A DNA stretch of 51,057 bases from an uncultured Clostridium sp. (lineage in GTDB: Bacteria > Bacillota > Clostridia > TANB77 > CAG-508), in NCBI GenBank assembly GCA_930987745.1, contig CAKNKX010000001.1:75035-126091 (forward strand), read 5' to 3'. Each line of letters opens with the position of its first letter. Position 1 is the first letter of the stretch. Both the position numbers and the translations under genes were made by a program. Below are positions 1 through 9,910 of this stretch, in pieces. The notes below the pieces were generated by a model, which saw only the letters and a program-made list of their open reading frames with translations, was not told the origin of the DNA and did no database searches.

Positions 1-634
1 CCATTACTAAATAATCTGCATTTTCTATCATTGTTGGAGAACTAAGAAGTGGTATATCATTATTTCCTAAATCTCCTGTAAATACTGTTTTTGTTTCTTT
101 TCCATCTTCATTTACCCATAATTCAATTATACTAGACCCGAAGCATATGACCTGCATCATTAAATCTTACATGAATATCTTTTGTTATTTCTATTATTTC
201 ATCATATTGAACTGGTTCAAATATTTCTAAACATTTTAATGCATCTTCTGCTGTATAAATTGGTGGTAATTCTTTTTCTCCTTTTCTTTTCCTTTTTTTA
301 TTTTTCCACTGACTTTCCATTTCTTGAATATGTCCGGCTATCTGGAAGCATTAAAGTACATAAGTCACAAGTTGCCTTATGTGCATAAATTTTGTTTTTA
401 AATCCTTCATTATATAGTTTTGGAATTCTTCCTGAATGGTCAATATGTGCATGTGTTAATAACATAAAATCTATATCTCTAGGATTAAACTCAAATTCTT
501 CTGAATTTTGTTCTTCAATTTCAGCTTTTCCTTGCCACATTCCACAATCTACTAAAAATTTTTTTCCGACAAGCCTCTACTAAAAAGTTTGAACCTGTAA
601 CTGTTCTAGTCGCACCTAAAAAGGTTATTTTCAT
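1..634 (-). CDS. Beta-CASP metallo-beta-lactamase nuclease, 5' part, three +1 frameshift sites
   Basis: This is the N-terminal part of a metallo-beta-lactamase-fold RNA-processing nuclease (Ysh1/CPSF73-like); the gene runs off the left edge. The zinc-binding motif HAHIDHSG and the opening MKITFLGATRTVTGSN are clear. The start at 634 is chosen because AAGGAGG lies at a proper distance from it, whereas the ATG at 640 is too close. Three in-frame CGG codons (566-568, 334-336, 138-140 on the plus strand) each require a +1 shift: after VEAC to GKKFL, after LPDS to GHIQE and after AGHML to GSSII. With the extra C removed each time, the family sequence is continuous. Family assignment is solid; the exact RNA substrate is unknown. 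Confidence 0.85.
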
Positions 635-654
635 TGCCATTCCTCCTTATTAAT

Positions 655-2238
655 TTATGAAAATATTTTTATCTTTTTACCTATTTTTAAAGCAAGTTCT
701 TTTTTATTTATCATTTCTAATGTTTCTAATTCTATTTTTTCTTCTGCTAGTTTTTCATCAAATGTTTGTAAAAAATATCTGTCTTTTTCTTTTATAATTT
801 TTATATATAGTTCTTCTAAATTAATACTTCGTGTATCAAATACTTTTTTTATTATTTTATAATTTACATCCTCATTTTTTGATATTTCTTCTAGTGCTTT
901 TAATTCATAAGCTTTTTCTATCAATTTCCTACTTGTTTCTTCTATTTTGCTTTCCAATCCTTTGACTTCAGAAATGTTCTTTCCTTCTTCAAAAGGTAAT
1001 TTATTATAATATCTAAATGTTTTTACTAGTTTTTGAATCTCTTGTTTAGTCTTTATATTTCTTATTTGAATTTCAACACATTTCAAAAACGTTTTTTGAA
1101 GTTCTATAGTTTTATTAGTTATTTCTTTTTCTAATTCTTTTGTTTCTAATAATTTTAAGTATTTTTCTTTTTGTTGTAATTGTTGTTTATATTCTATAAA
1201 TTTTTGCGGAATTAGCAAATCATTTAATCTTTCTATTTTACTTATCTTATTTTCTCTTTCTTCTATCATTAGTTTTGATAAAATCCTTAAACTAAAAATC
1301 TTTTCTTCAAGTGGAAGATTTTTATTTCTTTCCTCATATTCTTCCTGTAAAAGGTCTTTATTATTTAATGTTTCATCAATTCTCTTTATTTCTTCTGTAA
1401 TTTTTCTTTTTTCTCTTGTTATATTTTCGACAAACTCTGCATTATCTTTTATTTTATCTAATTTTTCTTCAACTTGTTCTTTCATTTTTATTAATTGCTC
1501 TTTTGTTTTTTTGTCATATTTCATTTCTAACAATACTGATATCTCTTTTAGTTTTTCTATAAATTCATCTGCTAGCTTTTCTCCATATTCTATCTCCATT
1601 TTATTTATAAAACGTTCCATATAATCTATTATAAATTCATGATTATTTAACCATTTATTCAAAAATTCATTTCCAAGTAAAATTCTCAGATTTTGATATA
1701 TTAAATTATGTTTAATACTTTCTATTTCTCTATCTATGGTAGTCCATGAATAACCATTAAAATCTCTTAACGGCTCTACCATATTGATATTTGCACCTGA
1801 GTTTATCAAATCTGATAATGTTTTATTAATTATAGGATAACTGTCTTTTATTATTTTTGTTCTTCTACTGATTTTTGCAACACAATAAAGTAGCTTTCTT
1901 TCAATTGGATAACATATTATTCTTTTCTTATTCTTTTCTACCAAAAATGTCTTATTTCCTAACATTTCACTTTCTCTAGAATGTAATTTTACAAGTTTTA
2001 TATCATCACATTCAAACTCTATGCTGTCTAAAAAATGTTGAATATATTCTTCTTTTGAATCAACATCAACCTTTACTGTTTCATAATCTTTATATGCTGC
2101 TTCTATTTTATATAAAATACTAAGGAGAGTACTTTTTACATTTTCTTCAAAATATTTTTTTTCCAAAATATCTTCTAACTCAGATTGATAGTTTCTTTTA
2201 ACTATTTTTTCTATCAAATTTTCCTTTTTCTTTTGCAT
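655..2238 (-). CDS. Large coiled-coil protein of unknown function
   Basis: A 527-residue protein that I do not recognise. It is Lys/Glu-rich with no membrane segment or signal peptide. Residues about 220-430 are strongly heptad-like and probably form long coiled coils; the N-terminal 200 residues look globular. The start is set at 2238 (MQKKKENL) because AAAGGAG stands just upstream; the open frame extends to 2298 only by reading into a palindromic repeat. It lies downstream of ftsK on the same strand, separated by that repeat, so it may be co-transcribed. No zero-frame CGG and no frameshift. A cytoplasmic structural or DNA-associated role is possible but unsupported. Confidence 0.7.
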   Translation of the reverse strand: MQKKKENLIEKIVKRNYQSELEDILEKKYFEENVKSTLLSILYKIEAAYKDYETVKVDVDSKEEYIQHFLDSIEFECDDIKLVKLHSRESEMLGNKTFLVEKNKKRIICYPIERKLLYCVAKISRRTKIIKDSYPIINKTLSDLINSGANINMVEPLRDFNGYSWTTIDREIESIKHNLIYQNLRILLGNEFLNKWLNNHEFIIDYMERFINKMEIEYGEKLADEFIEKLKEISVLLEMKYDKKTKEQLIKMKEQVEEKLDKIKDNAEFVENITREKRKITEEIKRIDETLNNKDLLQEEYEERNKNLPLEEKIFSLRILSKLMIEERENKISKIERLNDLLIPQKFIEYKQQLQQKEKYLKLLETKELEKEITNKTIELQKTFLKCVEIQIRNIKTKQEIQKLVKTFRYYNKLPFEEGKNISEVKGLESKIEETSRKLIEKAYELKALEEISKNEDVNYKIIKKVFDTRSINLEELYIKIIKEKDRYFLQTFDEKLAEEKIELETLEMINKKELALKIGKKIKIFS

Positions 2239-2262
2239 TTCTTCTCCTTTCTTGAGACTTTC

Positions 2263-2346
2263 GGGGACGGAGCATTTTTGTCTCAAATCGACTTTCAATT
2301 TGCTTTTAAGTTAATTCTTAAAAGTGAGACAAAAATGCCCCGTCCC
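2263..2346. repeat. REP-like palindromic element, copy 1
   Basis: Inverted arms of about 22 bp (2264-2285 and 2325-2346) carry the core GGGACGGAGCATTTTTGTCT and differ at one position. They flank a 39-bp AT-rich spacer. The same arm recurs in the element at 12313-12452. The copy sits between the ftsK stop and the next gene and could form a transcript hairpin. The GGGACGG...GTCTC pattern resembles REP/MITE-type repeats that are mobilised in trans by REP-associated transposases; no such transposase is in the window. Confidence 0.75.
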
Positions 2347-2354
2347 TCTTTGTC

Positions 2355-4770
2355 TCATCCTTCTTTTGTTGCCTCTTCACTTGTTCCCATTTGTAATTCA
2401 TGTAATTTTTCTAGAGTCATTAACACTTCTCTTGGTTTACTTCCTTGGTAACCTGATATTACTCCTCTTTCTTCCATTTGGTCTATAATTCTTCCTGCTC
2501 TTGCATATCCTACTTTAAATCTTCTTTGTATAAAAGATGTTGATGCTTGTCCTGTTTCTACAACAGTTTTTATTGCATCCATTAAAAATGGGTCTGTATC
2601 GTCATCCTCACTACTTTCTGCTATTTCTTTATCTGTTTTATTATTATTTTCAATTGTTTCTAATATATCTTCACTATATGTTGCTGTTCCATTTGATTTT
2701 ATGAAATCTACTATTTTTTCTACTTCATCATCTGATACAAATGTACCTTGAACTCTTGAAGGTTTTGGTGCTCCAGATGGGAAAAATAGCATATCTCCTT
2801 TTCCTAATAGTTTTTCTGCTCCTACTGTGTCTAAAATTGTTCTTGAGTCTACTTGTGATGATACTGCAAATGCAATTCTTGATGGTACATTTGCTTTAAT
2901 TAATCCTGTAATTACATCTACAGATGGTCTTTGTGTAGCAATTACTAAGTGCATTCCTGCTGCTCTTGCTTTTTGTGCTAAACGGCATATTGCATCTTCT
3001 ACATCGTTTTTGGCAACCATCATTAAGTCTGCAAGCTCGTCTATAATTATTACTATTTGTGGTAATTTTCCTGCTTCATTTTCTTTTTCTATTGCTTTAT
3101 TATATCCTTTTAAATCACGAACTCCCTTACTTGCAAATTTGTTATACCTATCATCCATTTCTTGTACTGCCCATGCTAAAGCTCCTGCTGCTTTTTTAGG
3201 GTCTGTTACTACTGGAATTAATAGATGTGGTATTCCGTTATATACTGATAATTCTACAACTTTTGGGTCTACCATTACAAATTTTACTTCACTTGGTTTT
3301 GCATGATATACAATACTTGTAATAATTGTATTTATACATACACTTTTTCCTGAACCAGTACTTCCTGCAATTAAGACATGTGGCATTTTTCCTATATCTG
3401 CTAATTGAATATTTCCTGCTACATCTTTTCCAAGTGCTATACAAAGTTTTGATTTACTATTTTTAAATTCATCACTATCTAAAACTTCTCTTAGATGAAC
3501 TACTTCTTTTTCTTTATTTGGAACTTCGATTCCTACTGCTTGTTTCCCTGGAATTGGAGCTTCAATTCTTATAGTTTCTGCTGCTAAATTTAGAGCAATA
3601 TCATCTGCTAAGTTTGCAATTTTACTTACTCTTACACCTTCTGCAGGTTTAAGCTCATAACGAGTAATTGCAGGTCCTACAGATACATTTTCTACTTTTG
3701 CAGATACTCCAAAACTATATAGTGTTTTTTGTAATTTTGTTGCTGTATCTGTTAGGGCTTTTGCTCCACCTTTTAACGTCTTTTTAGGTGATTTTGCAAG
3801 AAGTTCGATTGGTGGGTATTCATAATGTTCATCTTCAACTACAACACTATGTTCTAATTGTAGAACTTCTTTTTTCTTATCTTGTTTTTCTTCTTCTACT
3901 TGTCTAAATAGATTGTTTTCCAATACATCTGGTTGCATTTTTTCTTTTGATTGTTTTGTTAATGGTTCTAAATCATCTTTACTGTGGTCATATTTTTTTA
4001 GTCCTTTTGTTTCTTCTTGACTATCTAATAGTCTGCCCCCGAAGTTTATTTTTATTTGCTCACCTGCCATTTGATCTTTTTCTTGATTTAGTTTTTCCAT
4101 TTCTCTTTGGACTTTTCTTTCTTCTCTTTCACGTTTTCTTCTTTGTGCTGGTGTTTCTTCTATTTCATCTATTCTCTGTTTTCTTATTTCTTCTCTATGT
4201 GCTTTTCTTTCTTCTTTTTTATCTTGCATATTATATGCAAATTCTTGTATTAGTTCAGACATATTGATTCCAAATGTGAAAACTATTAAAACTGCTGCAA
4301 CACCAATACATAGAATAATTGCTCCTACTTCTCCGAAGTAAATTTGTTAGTGGAACTGCTGCAACTGCTCCTATTGCTCCTCCACCTCTACTTTGAGTAC
4401 CAATAGAATATGCATCTTGTACTACCTCTGATAATTCTTTATTTGTTTGCAATTCTCCTCCTGCTATTTGGAAAAGACTAAATAATACTGATAAACTAAC
4501 TATTAATATTAAATATTGAATTATTTTAGATTTTAATTCATCTTTTCCATCACAAGCCATTTTTATCGCTATTGCAAATATTCCTATTGGCAATACATAT
4601 TGGATAATTCCAAACATTCCTCCACATATTTCATTTAGTTTTGTTCCTATTATTCCTGATTTTGTATATATAAGTACTGCAAAAAGTACACTTATAACTA
4701 TTAATGCAATAACTGCTACATCAACTTTTGAAGCTGTTTTTCTTTTTTTATATCTTCTTTTTTTTGCCAT
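2355..4770 (-). CDS. ftsK: DNA translocase FtsK/SpoIIIE, one +1 frameshift site
   Basis: Membrane-anchored hexameric DNA pump for chromosome segregation at the septum, 804 residues after frame correction. Four hydrophobic segments lie in the first 170 residues, followed by a charged linker. The motor has Walker [14 protein letters not shown] and Walker [12 protein letters not shown]. The C-terminal gamma winged helix ([20 protein letters not shown]) reads orienting sequences. The reading frame changes inside the fourth membrane segment: CTT-CGG at 4333-4335 must be read as CTT-(C)-GGA, joining NLL to GEVGAIIL. Without the shift the product would stop after the membrane anchor with no motor. 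The start at 4770 has GGTGG upstream; an internal ATG at 4262 would give a motor without its anchor. Identity is certain. Confidence 0.95.
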
Positions 4771-4793
4771 TTTTCCACCTTCCATTAATCCTT

Positions 4794-4822
4794 AAAAAAG
4801 TCAGATGTTTAGAATCTGACTT
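4794..4822 (-). terminator. Intrinsic terminator after 4844-5347
   Basis: A perfect 9-bp stem (AAGTCAGAT / ATCTGACTT) with a 7-nt loop. On the minus strand it is followed by a run of T. It lies just downstream of the ATPase-like gene and upstream of ftsK. Confidence 0.8.
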
Positions 4823-4843
4823 CTTCGCTTTAGATATCATCAT

Positions 4844-5347
4844 TTATTTTAGTTCTTTTCTGCTTGTTTGTATTGTTTTTATTGTATCTTCTAAAGATAT
4901 TTGCATTAAATTCAAAGCTTCTGTCATATTTTTTCCTAGCTTATTTAATGTTTCGTTTAATACATCTTCTGTGTTTGATAATATACTATCAGCATATTCT
5001 TTTGTACCTGTTGAAATTTCTCTAGACATTTCATTTGCTGTTTCAATTATTTCAGTTTTTTGTTCGTAAGCTTTTCTTGTAATTTCATGTTCGTCTATCA
5101 TTGCAATTATTCTATTTTCTGCCTCTTTAACAATTCCATCAGCTTCTTTTTGAGCCTCGACTAATATACGTTGCCTTTCTTCTTTTACCCATTTAGCTTG
5201 TTTTAGCTCGTCTGGAAGTTTAAGTCTTATTTCTTTTATTAAATCTAACATTTCATCTTTATTTACTATACTTTTTTCTGAAAAAGGCAAGTTTCTGCTT
5301 CTTTCTAATAAATCTTCTAAAGTTTCTAATAATGTAAAAATTTCCAT
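4844..5347 (-). CDS. V-type ATPase subunit H / ATP synthase b-like coiled-coil protein
   Basis: A 167-residue, mostly helical acidic protein with a central Ala/Glu/Lys-rich coiled coil (about residues 50-110), resembling proteins annotated as ATPase or V-type ATPase subunit H-like that often follow rsmD in Clostridia. No membrane segment is seen. Start MEIFTLLE is preceded by AAGGGG. The gene follows rsmD by 22 bp and ends in a strong terminator, so the two are probably one transcript. The name reflects coiled-coil similarity, not a proven role in an ATPase. Confidence 0.6.
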   Translation of the reverse strand: MEIFTLLETLEDLLERSRNLPFSEKSIVNKDEMLDLIKEIRLKLPDELKQAKWVKEERQRILVEAQKEADGIVKEAENRIIAMIDEHEITRKAYEQKTEIIETANEMSREISTGTKEYADSILSNTEDVLNETLNKLGKNMTEALNLMQISLEDTIKTIQTSRKELK

Positions 5348-5369
5348 GGTTTACCCCTTCCTTTTCCCA

Positions 5370-5921
5370 TTATTTCTTTTTTAGAAATATGAGATATGCA
5401 CGTCCATATTTTCTTAAGTCTATTTTTTCTACTTCTAGTTTTTGTATTTGTTTTTCTATTTTTTCTATATCATCTGTTTCTATAATTATTAAAGTATCTT
5501 TTGTTAATAAGTCATTTTTTATTATTTGTTTTGTTGCCAAATACGCAAAATCCGTATCATATGGTGGGTCTAAATAAATTATGTCTGGTTTCTCTAAAAA
5601 ATCTTTATTTAATAAATCCTCATAATTATTACAATATACTTTTGTAACTTCTTCTAGGTGTGTCTTTTCTATATTTTTCTTTATTATATTTACTGCCTCT
5701 TTTGCTTTATCACATAAAATAACTTTACTTGCTCCTCTACTTCCAGCTTCTATTCCTATCGCTCCACTTCCTGCAAATAAGTCTAAAAAAACACATCCTC
5801 TTATTTCTTGACTAATAATGTTAAATAAAGATTCTTTGACTCTATCTAATGTAGGTCTTGTAAGTGACCCATCTAATGTATATAGTTTAGTTCCTCTTGC
5901 TGTTCCACTTATAACTCTCAT
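5370..5921 (-). CDS. rsmD: 16S rRNA (guanine966-N2)-methyltransferase
   Basis: Methylates G966 of 16S rRNA during 30S assembly, using S-adenosylmethionine. The 183-residue length matches the family. The opening MRVISGTARGTKL is the RsmD signature, DLFAGSGAIGIEAGSRGA is the SAM-binding loop, and DPPY (in IIYLDPPYD) is the N-methyltransferase catalytic motif. AAAGG precedes the ATG, and a good promoter lies at 5947-5975. Confidence 0.95.
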   Translation of the reverse strand: MRVISGTARGTKLYTLDGSLTRPTLDRVKESLFNIISQEIRGCVFLDLFAGSGAIGIEAGSRGASKVILCDKAKEAVNIIKKNIEKTHLEEVTKVYCNNYEDLLNKDFLEKPDIIYLDPPYDTDFAYLATKQIIKNDLLTKDTLIIIETDDIEKIEKQIQKLEVEKIDLRKYGRAYLIFLKKK

Positions 5922-5946
5922 TTTATTACCTTTCTATCACACACCT

Positions 5947-5975
5947 ATTTTATTCTTTTTTCTCTTAATGGTCAA
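5947..5975 (-). promoter_or_regulatory. Sigma-A-type promoter of rsmD
   Basis: Minus-strand TTGACC (5970-5975), 17-bp spacer, TAAAAT (5947-5952), ending about 25 bp before the rsmD start codon. Confidence 0.6.
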
Positions 5976-6067
5976 TACTATTCATATAAATGTAACATAT
6001 ATTTAACAGTTCTGTAATATATTTACTCTTTTGTAACATTTTTCTTTGAATTTCGCTTTTTATACGA

Positions 6068-6099
6068 CAAAAAAACTATCTACTTTGATAGATAGTTTT
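6068..6099 (-). terminator. Terminator after divIVA
   Basis: A perfect 11-bp stem (6072-6082 with 6089-6099) and a 6-nt loop. On the minus strand it continues into a run of T, directly after the divIVA stop. Confidence 0.8.
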
Positions 6100-6117
6100 C
6101 TTTTGTATATTGAAAAA

Positions 6118-6582
6118 TTAAAATTCATTATCTTCTTTTTTATTTATATCTTTTAATAACTCTAATTGTGATATTAATAATGATTCCATTTTTGCTTTAT
6201 ATATATCAAATTGTTTTTTTATGTCTTCTAATTCTTTCTTTTTAGCAACTATTTCATTATCTAAATCATTTGCTTGTTTTTGAGCTGCTCCTTTTGCTTC
6301 ATTTATAATTTGATCTGCTTGTTGTTTTGCTACATTTTTAACATCTTCTGCTGTTTTTTGAGCCATTAATAGTGTATTTTGTAATGTATCTTCTATTGTT
6401 TTATAGTGTTCTAAGCTTTTTTCCAATTCTTCAACTTTTGTTTTTAATTCTGATGTTTCTTTATAGCTTTTTGTATAGTCAACTGTTAAGTCATCTAAAA
6501 AATCGTCTACTTCTTCTACATTATATCCATTTACTACTTGCTTAGAAAACTTTTTGTTTTCAATATCTAATGGAGTTATCAT
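6118..6582 (-). CDS. divIVA: DivIVA-family septum/pole scaffold protein
   Basis: A 154-residue coiled-coil protein that binds negatively curved membrane and recruits division factors in Gram-positive bacteria. The N-terminal domain MITPLDIENKKFSKQVVNGY followed by NVEEVDDFLDDL is diagnostic (DivIVA/GpsB membrane-binding domain). The rest is a long heptad coiled coil. It follows sepF by 28 bp, the usual ylm-type cluster arrangement, and ends in a terminator. Confidence 0.93.
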   Translation of the reverse strand: MITPLDIENKKFSKQVVNGYNVEEVDDFLDDLTVDYTKSYKETSELKTKVEELEKSLEHYKTIEDTLQNTLLMAQKTAEDVKNVAKQQADQIINEAKGAAQKQANDLDNEIVAKKKELEDIKKQFDIYKAKMESLLISQLELLKDINKKEDNEF

Positions 6583-6610
6583 TGTTTTTCCCCCTTATGT
6601 TAGTTAAATC

Positions 6611-7102
6611 TTAATTGATTCCATTGTTTTTTAACCATGAAACTGATAATTTATTTTTCATTTCTTCTCTTGCCATTTCATTTGTAATTTCATAATTTGA
6701 TGGTGCTACTAAAAAGATTGAATTTGATACTTTTTGTATATATCCATCTAATGCATAAACTCCACCACTAATAAAATCAACTATTCTTCTAGCTACTTCT
6801 TTGTTTACATATTCTAGATTTACAATAACTGATTTTCTTTCTTTTAAGAAACTACAAATTTCATCTGATTGCTCAAATGATGTTGGTTGTGATATAACCA
6901 TTTTGATTGCATTTGGTTGACTTTGCGCTTGTTGCATTTGTACTACTTTATTTTTTCTTCCAAATATTTTTTTATCTTCTACTTCTGGTTCTTCATCTTC
7001 TAATTCTTCATCATAACCATATACATTTTCTTCCTCTTCTTCAGGTTGAGCTGAATCCATTCCAAATAAATCCCAAACTTTATTCATTAATGCTCCTGAC
7101 AT
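6611..7102 (-). CDS. sepF: Cell division protein SepF
   Basis: SepF polymerises, binds membrane with its N-terminal helix and bundles FtsZ. The protein has 163 residues: an amphipathic helix (MSGALMNKVWDLFGMD), an acidic linker, then the DUF552 core (VISQPTSFEQSDEICSFLKE, KSVIVNLEYV, IVDFISGGVYALDG). The start at 7102 is preceded by AGGAGG; the upstream ATG at 7135 lies before that ribosome site and is rejected. Followed by divIVA in an apparent two-gene transcript. Confidence 0.94.
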   Translation of the reverse strand: MSGALMNKVWDLFGMDSAQPEEEEENVYGYDEELEDEEPEVEDKKIFGRKNKVVQMQQAQSQPNAIKMVISQPTSFEQSDEICSFLKERKSVIVNLEYVNKEVARRIVDFISGGVYALDGYIQKVSNSIFLVAPSNYEITNEMAREEMKNKLSVSWLKNNGIN

Positions 7103-7141
7103 AAAAAAACCTCCTAAATTTTCTTTCCTTTGCATGGTATA

Positions 7142-7170
7142 AGTATCTTATTTTTTTCCAAAAAAGTCAA
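7142..7170 (-). promoter_or_regulatory. Promoter of sepF-divIVA
   Basis: Minus-strand TTGACT (7165-7170), 17-bp spacer, GATACT (7142-7147), upstream of the sepF ribosome site. Confidence 0.6.
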
Positions 7171-7238
7171 TATTTTTTATTAATGTTATATAAATTTAAT
7201 ATTTTTGTAACATTATTGTAATATTGTAAAATATTAAA

Positions 7239-8528
7239 TCATTCTTCTGCTTTACTTAAATCTGGATTTAGTATTATTTCATCATAAATTGATATTTTCC
7301 TATAATTTATAATTTCATCACTAGAATATCCTAATTCTTTTAATTCTTCTGTATCATATGGTTCAACAATTGAATATTTATCTCCTCTTCTTGTTACTTT
7401 TACTAATAATTTATTTAAATATCCTGCCCTATTTCTAACAACATAATCTTTATCATCTTGAGTAACAATTGCTACATTTGGTACTTTTAACCCTGTATCA
7501 CTCCACCAGATTAAATCAAAAGATATTTTTCTATAATTTATCAATTCTTCTATTTGATTTGTTAATTTCAAAATTAACAATACTTCTCCATCATCTTCTT
7601 TTACTATATTTGTTATTTCTGCTGATGGCTCTGTATTATTTGATAATCTCACATTTACTTTGTCTCCTACTTCTGCTTCTTTTGCTTCATCAGAAGTTGC
7701 AACTGTTGCAATATAACAAGCAAAATTATCTATAACCTTTCCCGCTTCTTCACTTGTTGCCACCACTTTTCCTGTTTGCAAATTCAAACTTTCTAAATAT
7801 TCTTTATTTAATTCACTAAAATTGTTTGGTGTAAGCACACTTTCTAATCCATCTACTTTATATGACACAATTCCACTAATAGGTGCTGTTACATATTCCG
7901 CTCCAGAATTTAACTCACTTTCATATCCTCTTCTTTCTTCTATTAATTGATTTAAATATGAACCTTGTGGACTAGAATCTCCTGCAATCTTTGCTTTTCT
8001 TGATACTAATTGATCTATTTCTTTTTTATATTCTGTTAAAGTCTTACTATCTGTTATTTTATTAATATTTTCCATCTTTTCATCAATTTGATTTTCTAAT
8101 AGTTTCATATCAGATGATGAAGCAAGGTTAGCATCACTAGTCATTGCTTCTTGTATTTTATTATCTAATTCTGCAATCTTTTGTTTTAGAGATTCTTCAT
8201 TTGTACTATAATATCTAAAAATATTTTCACCTTTAGAAGCTCTTTCTCCTTCTGACTTTATCTGTTCCATTCCATTTTTATAATTTTCACCTTGTACTAC
8301 ATGTTCATCTCTTATAACATAACCAATTAAAGTTTCTTCTTGTGTAAGCTCTCCTTCTTCAACTGTCATAATATTTGTAGGATCTTTTATTAGTAAATAA
8401 ATTGTATATAATATATATACTATAATTGCTAAAATCAATATATATATTATTATTTTCTTTACTTTTTTGTTTTTTCCTACTTCTTTATTGGTTGATGTTT
8501 GCTTTTTTTCTTCTCTATGTTTTTCCAA
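7239..8528 (-). CDS. HlyD/membrane-fusion-like envelope protein
   Basis: A 429-residue single-pass membrane protein: a Lys-rich cytoplasmic N-terminus, one membrane helix at about residues 25-46, then an extracytoplasmic part. The latter has a biotinyl-lipoyl-like segment (ELTQEETLIGYVIRDEHVV), a coiled coil (about 110-190) and the matching second half (YVTAPISGIVSYKVDG). That layout is typical of HlyD-type adaptors. It lies between miaA (3 bp upstream) and sepF; such HlyD-like proteins are common next to sepF in Clostridia. No transporter partner is nearby, so a division or envelope role is possible. Confidence 0.75.
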   Translation of the reverse strand: MEKHREEKKQTSTNKEVGKNKKVKKIIIYILILAIIVYILYTIYLLIKDPTNIMTVEEGELTQEETLIGYVIRDEHVVQGENYKNGMEQIKSEGERASKGENIFRYYSTNEESLKQKIAELDNKIQEAMTSDANLASSSDMKLLENQIDEKMENINKITDSKTLTEYKKEIDQLVSRKAKIAGDSSPQGSYLNQLIEERRGYESELNSGAEYVTAPISGIVSYKVDGLESVLTPNNFSELNKEYLESLNLQTGKVVATSEEAGKVIDNFACYIATVATSDEAKEAEVGDKVNVRLSNNTEPSAEITNIVKEDDGEVLLILKLTNQIEELINYRKISFDLIWWSDTGLKVPNVAIVTQDDKDYVVRNRAGYLNKLLVKVTRRGDKYSIVEPYDTEELKELGYSSDEIINYRKISIYDEIILNPDLSKAEE

Positions 8529-8530
8529 AT

Positions 8531-9449
8531 TTATCCCTCCAAAATAATTCTTATATTATTTTGTATTTGTTCTTCTCCATCTAACCATATAGTTTGCTTA
8601 TTTTTTCTAAACCATGTAAGTTGTCTTTTTGCATATCTTCTTGTTTCTTGTTTTATTTTATCTATCATCTCTTCTTTTGTTAATTTATTTTCTAAATATT
8701 CTACTACTTCTTTATATCCGAAGTCCTTGCATAGCAGTTGGAAATTTATCATATTTTTGGTAAATATTTTTCACTTCATCTATTAATCCTTGCTCAATCA
8801 TTATATCTACTCTTTTTTCTATTCTTTGATATAATTTTTCTCTATTCCAATTTATCGCAAAAACATGATAATCAAATTCTGGCTTATTTTTTCTTGATTC
8901 TATTTCTTGCTCAGTTTTATTTTTTCCTGTTGCATGATATATTTCTAATATTCTTAAAATTCTTTTTTTATCATTTTTACTAATTTTCTCTATAGCTTTT
9001 TCATCAATATTTTTTGCTTCTTCATAAAGTTTATCTAATCCTTCTTTATCTACTCTTTTTTCTAGCTCTTCTCTATACTTTTCGTCAAATTCAATTTCAG
9101 GATACTCTATTTCATAAATTAAGCTATCTACATATAACCCTGTGCCACCAACAACAATTGGAGTTTTTCCTTTTTTTATTATTTCTCTTATTGCTTTTTT
9201 CGCATCTTTTTTATAATCTGCAACACTATATCTTTCATCTGGTGAAACAAAATCTATTAAATAATGCTTTATCCCTTGCATTTCTTCTAGTGTGGGTTTT
9301 GCTGTTCCTATATTCATGTCTTTATATATTTGCATTGAATCAGCAGATACTATTTCACCATTTATTTTTTTTGCAAGTTCAATTGATAAAGCTGTTTTCC
9401 CTGATGCTGTTGGACCACATATTACAATTACTTTTTCTTTTTTGTCCAT
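8531..9449 (-). CDS. miaA: tRNA dimethylallyltransferase, one +1 frameshift site
   Basis: Adds a dimethylallyl group to N6 of A37 in tRNAs that read UNN codons, supporting anticodon stability and frame keeping. The corrected 305-residue protein has the P-loop [11 protein letters not shown], the conserved [18 protein letters not shown] and VVGGTGLY, and the C-terminal [14 protein letters not shown] motif. The frame changes at 8718-8720: CTT-CGG must be read as CTT-(C)-GGA, joining TAMQGL to GYKEVVEYL. The shift lies in a conserved stretch (MQGLGYKE), so the boundary is exact. Without the shift the C-terminal tRNA-binding part is lost. Confidence 0.95.
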
Positions 9450-9457
9450 TTTATTTT

Positions 9458-9895
9458 CTACTTCTCCTGTTCTAATGTTTTATATGTATTAATTATTCCT
9501 TCTTGAGTAGTTTTCATATATCCACATTCTATAAATGTGCAAATAATAAATATTACAAAAATTATGATAAATCTTTTTGATACTACTTCTTTTTCTATCT
9601 CATTTTCATTTATCTTATCTAAGTTTTTTGCAATTATTGGCATTAATATCAAACCATTTATTCCAGAAAAAATTGCAACTATTGCATTTCTTATTTGTTT
9701 TGCAATTTCATCATTTGGATATGTAATATCTCCTTTTGATATTTGGAATATTATTTGAGTTATTATATATGTTATTATTATTCCTATTACAATAAATGCA
9801 ATTTTCTTTGTTTTTTCTATAAAACCTAAATTATGCCAAGTCCAAACAATTAAAATTATATATACTAAAATTGTTATAAGTACAACTAAAGCCAT
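9458..9895 (-). CDS. Small polytopic membrane protein, unknown
   Basis: A 145-residue protein with four predicted membrane helices (about residues 1-20, 32-52, 75-92, 108-126), joined by short charged loops. I do not recognise a family. It sits between mutL (15 bp upstream) and miaA (8 bp downstream) in a compact transcript, a pair often adjacent in Firmicutes. No frameshift. Confidence 0.65.
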   Translation of the reverse strand: MALVVLITILVYIILIVWTWHNLGFIEKTKKIAFIVIGIIITYIITQIIFQISKGDITYPNDEIAKQIRNAIVAIFSGINGLILMPIIAKNLDKINENEIEKEVVSKRFIIIFVIFIICTFIECGYMKTTQEGIINTYKTLEQEK

Positions 9896-9910
9896 TTTCT
9901 TCTTCCTTTT

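Noticed and set aside
2239..2298. N-terminal extension of the coiled-coil protein
   Set aside because: It reads through the palindromic repeat and lies upstream of the AAAGGAG ribosome site.
4255..4262. Separate genes for an FtsK membrane part and an FtsK motor
   Set aside because: The internal ATG at 4262 has no ribosome site, and the fourth membrane helix is encoded across the CGG site as one continuous helix.
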